A DNA stretch of 64,000 nucleotides from Streptomyces fuscichromogenes (GTDB lineage Bacteria > Actinomycetota > Actinomycetes > Streptomycetales > Streptomycetaceae): positions 62,001 through 126,000 of the forward strand of contig NZ_BMML01000011.1 of assembly GCF_014645815.1 (NCBI RefSeq). The letters run 5' to 3'. The position numbers and the translations under genes were made by a program. Each line of letters starts with the position of its first letter. The first letter of the stretch is position 1. Shown in pieces: positions 59,357-64,000 of the stretch. The notes under the pieces were generated by a model. That model searched no databases. It was not told the origin of the DNA and saw nothing but the letters and a program-made list of their open reading frames with translations.

Positions 59357-60785
59357 TGAACCAGTCATGGAGACGGAGAGCGATGTCGAAGTAGGTCTGT
59401 GGGATGCCGAGTTGGAGTCGTTGCTCCAGCGGGTGGGCGGGCGCTTCGGCCGCGTTGAGCCCCGGCGGCGGATGCGGGACTACGTGCGCGGCCTGCTGGG
59501 CCCGGTGGGCAGGAAGAACAGCTGGCAGATAGCCGAGTATGCGGGCCACGGCACCCCGCATGGACTGCAGCGGTTGCTGTCATGGTGCCAGTGGGATCCG
59601 GACCGGATCCGCGACGACCTGCAGGACTACGTGGCTGAGAGGCTCGGGCAGCCGGGCGGCGTGCTGATCGTCGACGATACGGGCTTCCTGAAGAAGGGCA
59701 CCGTCTCCGCCGGGGTACAGCGGCAATATTCCGGCACCGCGGGCCGTACGGAGAATTGCCAGATCGGGGTGTTCGCCGCCTACGCTTCTGCCAGAGGCCG
59801 GGCGCTGGTGGACCGCGAGCTCTACCTACCCAAGTCCTGGACCGAGGATCCCGACCGATGCCGCGCGGCCCGGATCCCTGAGGAGAAGTCCTTCGCTACC
59901 AAACCGGAGCTGGCACGCGTCATGGTTCAGCGGGCGCTGGACTCTGCTCTGCCGGTTACCTGGGTGACCGCGGATGCGGCTTACGGGCAAGAGTGGCACT
60001 TCCGGCGGATGCTGGAGGAAGCCGGTGTCGGCTATGTGCTCGCAGTGCCCAAGTCGCAGCAGGTCAAGTCGCCTGCGGGGAGCTGGCGTATCGACCATGT
60101 CCTGACCGGTGCCCCGCCCGATGCCGGGGAGCGAATCTCCTGCGGGGACGGCGCGAAGGGGCCGCGAGTCTACGACTGGGCCGCAGCCAAACTGCCCACC
60201 GTCGATGGCTCAGACCCTGCCCACTGCCGCTGGGTGCTGGCCCGCCGCAGCCTGGCCCGTCCCGACGAGGTCGCCTACTACCTTGCGTTTGCCCCGGCTG
60301 ACACCGTCGTCACGGAGTTGGTCCGTGTGGCCGGCGCCCGGTGGGCCATCGAGGAGTGTTTCCAGGCCGCCAAGAACGAATGCGGCCTGGACCAGTACGA
60401 AGTCCGCCGCTATGTCGGCTGGTACCGCCACATCACCCTTGCCATGCTCGCGCACGCCTTTCTGGCCGCCATGACCGCCCATGCCCTCGAAAGGGGGGCC
60501 GGAGAAACGGTTCGACCAGCCTCGTTCCCCTCTCCGTGGCAGAAGTCCGGAGGCTCCTGGACCTTGCCCGTTCCTCCGCGGCCCGGCATGGGTCACCCGC
60601 GCACCGGCTCCACTGGTCCCATTGGCGCCGACGCCATCAGGCCATCGCCCGCCACGGCCACTACCAGCGCCGCACGCACCCCGATCGGGTGAGTCACGAA
60701 CCACCACCACCCTGACGGAGCATCAGCTCACTAGACTCACAAAAGACCCTGTGACCAGGCCAAATGAAGAAGTACAACTGGAGTA
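59245..60785 (+). mobile_element. IS701-like insertion sequence 1
   Basis: The element lies between two CTAG tetranucleotides (59241-59244 and 60786-60789), the target duplication expected for IS701-type elements, and has perfect terminal inverted repeats. It carries one transposase gene (59367 on). It is inserted at the end of a second, older element of the same family, sharing the CTAG at 60786. The 215 bases before it (59025-59239) show no gene. Confidence 0.85.
59367..60692 (+). CDS. IS701-family transposase, C-terminal frame change
   Basis: 441 residues in this frame. DDE-type motifs are VLIVDDTGFLKKGTVSAGVQ (first Asp), VTWVTADAAYGQEWHFRRML (second Asp) and ARWAIEECFQAAKNECGLDQ (Glu), followed by YEVRRYVGWYRHITLAMLAH. 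After ALERGAGETV (about 60500) this frame loses similarity; the expected C-terminus (LVPLSVAEVRRLLDLARSSA, LHWSHWRRRHQAIARHGHYQ) is read in a different frame and would end at 60715. A run of six G at about 60495 is a likely place for the slip. All three catalytic residues lie before it, so activity is possible but uncertain. Confidence 0.82.
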   Translation: METESDVEVGLWDAELESLLQRVGGRFGRVEPRRRMRDYVRGLLGPVGRKNSWQIAEYAGHGTPHGLQRLLSWCQWDPDRIRDDLQDYVAERLGQPGGVLIVDDTGFLKKGTVSAGVQRQYSGTAGRTENCQIGVFAAYASARGRALVDRELYLPKSWTEDPDRCRAARIPEEKSFATKPELARVMVQRALDSALPVTWVTADAAYGQEWHFRRMLEEAGVGYVLAVPKSQQVKSPAGSWRIDHVLTGAPPDAGERISCGDGAKGPRVYDWAAAKLPTVDGSDPAHCRWVLARRSLARPDEVAYYLAFAPADTVVTELVRVAGARWAIEECFQAAKNECGLDQYEVRRYVGWYRHITLAMLAHAFLAAMTAHALERGAGETVRPASFPSPWQKSGGSWTLPVPPRPGMGHPRTGSTGPIGADAIRPSPATATTSAARTPIG

Positions 60786-60790
60786 CTAGT
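60674..60790 (-). repeat. Right terminal inverted repeat of IS701-like element 1 (with CTAG)
   Basis: Inverted copy of 59240-59356, perfect over 117 bases. Its outer end ...CTGGAGTACTAGT contains the second CTAG copy at 60786-60789. Confidence 0.85.
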
Positions 60791-61855
60791 ACTCCAGCAG
60801 GATTTCGCTGTCTGACCTGGTCTTTCGCCGGGTGGCGGGAGTGTAGCGGGACTTCGAACGTGCGGGGGCGGTCTCACGGAGACCGCCCCTCGATCGTGCG
60901 ACAACGCCGCAGGTAGTGACAGCGGCGGGCGATTGCCTGGCGTTGGCGGCGCCAGTTCGACCAGCTCAGCGCGTGACGTTGTCCTTGATGTCCGCGCAGG
61001 TGCGGGGGTCTGGGACGACAAGCTGCCAGGAGTCGCCGAACCTCCGTCACTGTGAGCTCGATGGCCCCGACGGTCCCATCGGTTGCGCCCCCTTTTCCTC
61101 GGCCTGACGAGCCGTGGCAGCCAGGAATGCGTGCGCGAGCATGGCGAGGGTGACATGCCGATACCAGCCCACATAACGGCGGACCTCGTACTGATCCAGG
61201 CCGCACTCGTTCTTCGCAGCCTGGAAACACTCCTCGATCGCCCAGCGTGCCCGGCGACCCGCACCAACTCCTGGACCGTTGTTTCCAGGGGCGCGTAGGC
61301 GAGGTAGTAGGCGACCTCGTCCGGCCTGCTGATGCTTCGCCGGGCCAGTGCCCACCGCATCCGGCGGGAGACTTCGCCCTGGTAGTCGAACTCGGCGACG
61401 GCTGGCAGCCGCACCGCCGCCCAGTGATAGATGCGGGGACCCTTCGCGCCGTCACCGCACGAGATCTTCTCCCACGCCTCGTTGGGTGCTTGCGCGAACA
61501 GGCCGTCGATGCGGGGACAGCCCACGGTGAACTGGGACTTGGGGACGGCCAGCACGTAGCCGGCGCCCGACTGTTCCAGCAGCCGACGGAATCGGTTGTC
61601 CTGCCCGTAGGCGGAGTCTGCGGTCACCCAGTCGATGGGCAGCGGCGAGGCGAGGGCCCGCAACACCATGTGGCGGGCCAGTTCGCCCTTGGTGGCAAAC
61701 TCCCGCTCGTCGGGGACCTTTGCAGCGCGGCAGCGTTCCAGGTCCTCGGTCCAGGACTTGGGGAGGTAGAGCTCGCGGTCGACCAAGGCGCGGCCGTGGG
61801 CTGAGGTGTAAGCGGCGAAGACACCGATCTGGCAGTTCTCCGTCCGGCCGGCGGC
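60790..61855 (-). mobile_element. IS701-like element 2, truncated and decayed
   Basis: One end starts TACTCCAGCAGG directly after the CTAG at 60786-60789. The transposase is on the minus strand and lacks its N-terminus: it begins in the middle with GRTENCQIGVFAAYTSAHGR near 61850. It continues through WVTADSAYGQDNRFRRLLEQ and changes frame at about 61255, where ARWAIEECFQAAKNECGLDQ is read in another frame. It changes again near the C-terminus (ELTVTEVRRLLAACRP). The other end of the element is missing; the sequence passes into the LigB-like fragment at about 61855. Confidence 0.8.
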
Positions 61856-62143
61856 GAGCGGGAGCTTCTCCCTCGACGTCGGCAGCCCGCGTGTGCCGGC
61901 GGGGCAGTCCTACGCCATCCCCCCCGCGCCGACTGGGCCTCCCTCGTCGCCGACAGGATACGCACCGGCAGCGTCGATGAGCTCCTGCGGGAGACGACCC
62001 CCGACACGCTCGCCGACGCCGATACCGTCGCCGGCGAACTCCTCTGCTGGATCGCGCTCCCCGGGGCCGGTGAGGACCTGACACTGCGCCATCTCGACCA
62101 TGAGAACGGAGAGGGACATGCCTTCGCAGCATGGGTACGGTGA
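61853..62143 (+). pseudogene. C-terminal fragment of a class III extradiol dioxygenase (LigB-type)
   Basis: The plus strand reads SGSFSLDVGSPRVPAGQSYA up to a run of seven C (about 61919-61925). In another frame it continues as ADWASLVADRIRTGSVDELL, VAGELLCWIALPGAGEDLTL and GEGHAFAAWVR before a TGA at 62141-62143. The pattern AGN/TVAGELL-WIA and the place next to a LigA-like gene point to the catalytic subunit of a protocatechuate-4,5- or gallate-dioxygenase-like enzyme. The N-terminal part with the metal site has been cut off by IS701-like element 2. Confidence 0.5.
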
Positions 62144-62462
62144 CGCCGCCCGGCTGGCTCGCGCGTACACACTCAACTGGTTGTGCCACCGGGCCGGCCG
62201 GGACCCACAGCTGCGGGCGGGGCCGCGAGAGAACGCCGCGGCGGCGTTGGAGACCCTGCCCCTGTCCGAGGACGAGCGGCAGCAGCTGCTGACCGGGGAC
62301 GTGCGGGCACTGTACGAGCGCGGAGTCCGGTCGAGACCGGTGACGCATCGGGTACTGACAGGCGCAGGCCGTCCTCACCGAGTCGAGACCTGCCGGGGGC
62401 GGGCCCCCGGCAGGTCTCGACTCGGTTGTGCTCAGGACGGGCGGACGAGCCTGGTGTCGTAG
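62118..62462 (+). CDS. LigA-type small subunit of an extradiol dioxygenase
   Basis: 114 residues from ATG 62118, which has GGAGAGG just upstream and overlaps the LigB fragment by 26 bases. ARAYTLNWLCHRAGRDPQLR, AAALETLPLSEDERQQLLTG and DVRALYERGV follow the helical LigA pattern (RAY-LN--C, then L-L-E-E, then D--AL-RLG). LigA caps the active site of the LigB subunit. Past residue 80 the sequence is not LigA-like and the frame runs through the terminator hairpin, so the 3' end is probably altered by a frameshift. With LigB destroyed it is likely non-functional. Confidence 0.6.
   Translation: MPSQHGYGDAARLARAYTLNWLCHRAGRDPQLRAGPRENAAAALETLPLSEDERQQLLTGDVRALYERGVRSRPVTHRVLTGAGRPHRVETCRGRAPGRSRLGCAQDGRTSLVS
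62377..62426. terminator. Very strong bidirectional hairpin
   Basis: Arms 62377-62400 and 62403-62426 pair perfectly over 24 bases with almost no loop (CCGAGTCGAGACCTGCC and complement). It lies 6 bases after the response-regulator stop on the minus strand and inside the 3' end of the LigA frame on the plus strand. Confidence 0.85.
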
Positions 62463-63082
62463 GCGAAGATGGCTGCCTCGACGCGGTCCGTGACGCCGAT
62501 TTTGGAGAACATCCGGCTCACATGTGATTTGACGGTGGATTCGGCCAGGTGGAGGGTCTCGGCGATCTTGGTGTTGTTGTGACCGGTCGCGACCGCTGTG
62601 AGGATTTCCCGTTCGCGCTGGGTCAGCGTGGTGAGGCGCTGCGCCAGCGTGGATGTGCGGATCAGACTGTCGGTCACCGTGTTGACCAGCCGGCTGCCCA
62701 GACCCGGTGCCAGGACGGTGTGTCCGGCGGCCACGGCGTGGATGCCGGCGACGAGTTGCCCGGGCGACGTGTTCGTTTGGAGGAAGCCACTGGCTCCGGC
62801 ACGAAGGACGGCGTAGGCGCGCTCGTCGAGCTCGCCACTGGCCACTGCGAGGACACGGGTTCTGCACGACCCGACGATGCGACGGGTCGTCTCAGCGCCG
62901 TCCACGTCGTGCATGTGCACGTTCAGTACGACGACTTCAGGGCCGAGTCTCGTCGCCTGCTGTAGTGCTTCGGTACCGCTGAGAGCCTCGCCGACGACCG
63001 TCACGCCGGTCTGGCTGTTCAGGAGCGTGGTGAAGGAGCGACGGGGTAAGACTTCGTGATCGACGATCAGGACCCTGGTCAT
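62432..63082 (-). CDS. NarL/LuxR-type response regulator with degenerate receiver
   Basis: 216 residues from ATG 63082. Receiver at about 1-118: VLIVDHEVLPRR (Asp8 but His9 in place of the second acidic residue), VVVLNVHMHDVDG with Asn54 where the phosphorylated Asp should be, LAVASGE for the Thr/Ser switch, and GASGFLQTN with Gln102 in place of the conserved Lys. The LuxR HTH is normal (LTQREREILTAVATGHNNTK, IAETLHLAESTVKSHVSRMF). Phosphorylation in the usual way is therefore not expected. The longer start ATG 63193 overlaps the MMPL stop (ATGA) and would add 37 residues. No histidine kinase is present in the window. Confidence 0.85.
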   Translation of the reverse strand: MTRVLIVDHEVLPRRSFTTLLNSQTGVTVVGEALSGTEALQQATRLGPEVVVLNVHMHDVDGAETTRRIVGSCRTRVLAVASGELDERAYAVLRAGASGFLQTNTSPGQLVAGIHAVAAGHTVLAPGLGSRLVNTVTDSLIRTSTLAQRLTTLTQREREILTAVATGHNNTKIAETLHLAESTVKSHVSRMFSKIGVTDRVEAAIFAYDTRLVRPS

Positions 63083-63189
63083 CCTGGGCGTCTCCGTGAA
63101 ACGCTCGGCGGGAGGGAACGGCTCCGAGAGCCGTGCTGTGACGGTTTCGCGGCGCGGCTCACGTAGCGCGCGACCTACCGGGTGGCGGG

Positions 63190-64000
63190 TCATGCGGACG
63201 CGGATTGCCGGGGCTTGTCAGTCAGGGGTGGCGCGGGTTCAGTGGTCAGGCCGGCCCCCTCGATGTCCACGTCGGGCAGGGCCCTGTCGAGCCACCTGGG
63301 CAGCCACCAGGCTCGCTTGCCCAGGAGCGCCAGCACGGCTGGGACGATGGTCATGCGGACGACGAAGGCGTCGAGGAAGACGGCGACGGCGAGGCCGAAG
63401 CCGATCATTTTCACCATGGAGTCGGTCGCTCCGATGAAGCCCGCGAACACCGCGATCATGATCGTCGCGGCGGCGGTGACGACCCTCGCGCCGTGCTGGA
63501 AGCCGGTGATGACGGCCTGGCCCGGTCCTTCCCCGTGGACGTATGCCTCGCGCATTCGGGTCACCAGGAAGACCTCGTAGTCCATGGCCAGTCCGAATAC
63601 CACGCCGACCAGGAAGATCGGCATCATGCTCATCACCGGCCCGGGCTCCTCGACACCGAACAGTCCGGCGAGCCACCCCCACTGGAAGACCGCGACCACC
63701 GCTCCCAGGCTGGCGGCGACGGAGAAGAGGAAGCCCAGTGCGGCCTTCAGCGGGACCAGCAGGGAACGGAAGACGACGATCAGCAGGATGAAGGCGAGGC
63801 CGACGACCAGAGCCAGGTAGGGCAGGAGGACATCGCTCATCCGCTGTGAGAAGTCGATGTTCATGGCGGCCCGGCCGGTGACGTAGACGGTGGCTTCGGT
63901 GTCGGCCTTGATGCCGCTTCCGGTGTCCCGGATCGCGTGGACGAGATCCTTGGTCGCCTCGTCGCCGGGCCCGGTCTTCGGGACCACCGGGATGATCGCC
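63190..64000 (-). CDS. MMPL/RND-family transporter, C-terminal part (cut by window edge)
   Basis: At least 269 codons; the gene continues past the window. YLALVVGLAFILLIVVFRSLLVPLK begins the second membrane domain of an MMPL protein, followed by VVFGLAMDYEVFLVTRMREA (the conserved GxxxDY motif), GFQHGARVVTAAATIMI and FGLAVAVFLDAFVVRM. MMPL proteins export lipids or metabolites with proton flow. The stop overlaps a possible start of the response regulator (ATGA), so the two genes are probably co-transcribed and the regulator may act on this transporter. Confidence 0.88.
   Translation of the reverse strand, partial: AIIPVVPKTGPGDEATKDLVHAIRDTGSGIKADTEATVYVTGRAAMNIDFSQRMSDVLLPYLALVVGLAFILLIVVFRSLLVPLKAALGFLFSVAASLGAVVAVFQWGWLAGLFGVEEPGPVMSMMPIFLVGVVFGLAMDYEVFLVTRMREAYVHGEGPGQAVITGFQHGARVVTAAATIMIAVFAGFIGATDSMVKMIGFGLAVAVFLDAFVVRMTIVPAVLALLGKRAWWLPRWLDRALPDVDIEGAGLTTEPAPPLTDKPRQSASA

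Noticed and set aside
59240..60790. Composite transposon formed by the two IS701-like elements
   Set aside because: The two elements abut at one CTAG and enclose no cargo; the second lacks one end.
1..64000. CRISPR arrays, rRNA, tRNA, origin
   Set aside because: No regularly spaced short repeats, no rRNA-like blocks and no convincing tRNA cloverleaf were noticed by eye; a computed tRNA scan could still find a single tRNA.

Overview
The window is high-GC actinobacterial DNA, most likely Streptomyces. Codon use is GC3-rich, GTG/TTG starts and 4-bp stop/start overlaps are frequent, and the gene content fits (many TetR, LuxR, GntR and IclR regulators, F420-type oxidoreductase, SpoIIE-type phosphatase, SCO3242-like prenyltransferase). 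The many pseudogenes, IS remnants and catabolic cassettes suggest an accessory or chromosome-arm region. No rRNA, tRNA or CRISPR array was recognised by eye.

Layout. (1) 1-4.5 kb: N-terminus of an MBL-fold hydrolase divergent from a LysR regulator, a decayed HSL-type esterase, then a small LUD/DoxX/SnoaL operon that ends in a strong hairpin. (2) 4.7-23.3 kb: acyl-CoA catabolism. A divergent promoter pair at 7.6-7.8 kb drives enoyl-CoA hydratase, thiolase and SDR leftward. Rightward it drives a tightly coupled operon: ACAD, acyl-CoA ligase, CaiB-type racemase/transferase, LLM oxidoreductase, ACAD, APH-like kinase, SDR. Further left-reading genes are a nitronate monooxygenase, a decayed ACAD/hydratase pair, an enoyl-CoA hydratase and an aldehyde dehydrogenase. 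A TetR gene at 22.6-23.3 kb probably controls the set: versions of the palindrome TAACGATCGTTA lie at its own promoter and at three catabolic promoters. (3) 23.4-27.4 kb: MpaB-type oxygenase and a CrtC/AttH-like protein, each divergent from its own TetR gene. (4) 27.4-34.5 kb: PAS-PAS-GAF-SpoIIE-HATPase phosphatase, a broken pirin, malic enzyme, PoxB-type pyruvate dehydrogenase. (5) 34.6-40.5 kb: five-gene catabolic operon (Asp/Glu-racemase-fold isomerase, hydrolase, acetoacetate decarboxylase, homogentisate-dioxygenase-like cupin, hydrolase) with a divergent GntR regulator. (6) 40.8-49.4 kb: an IclR gene with a disrupted start, a P450, and an ebo-like operon without a visible eboD. (7) 49.6-53.2 kb: IS3 debris and a decayed RHS/YD-repeat gene. 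(8) 53.2-59.0 kb: NB-ARC/LuxR regulator, orphan LuxR domain, a secreted ribosome-inactivating protein (ricin-A-chain fold) and a secreted LamG protein with a duplicated domain. (9) 59.2-64 kb: two abutting IS701-like elements, remains of a LigB/LigA ring-cleavage pair, an aspartate-less response regulator and the C-terminal part of an MMPL transporter.

The most interesting items are the bacterial RIP, the possible non-orthologous homogentisate-type pathway (5) next to malic enzyme and PoxB, the TetR operator set, the ebo-like cluster with P450, the receiver lacking its phospho-acceptor Asp, and the internally deleted IS3 element with intact ends. All functions are inferred from reading the sequence; no search was run.
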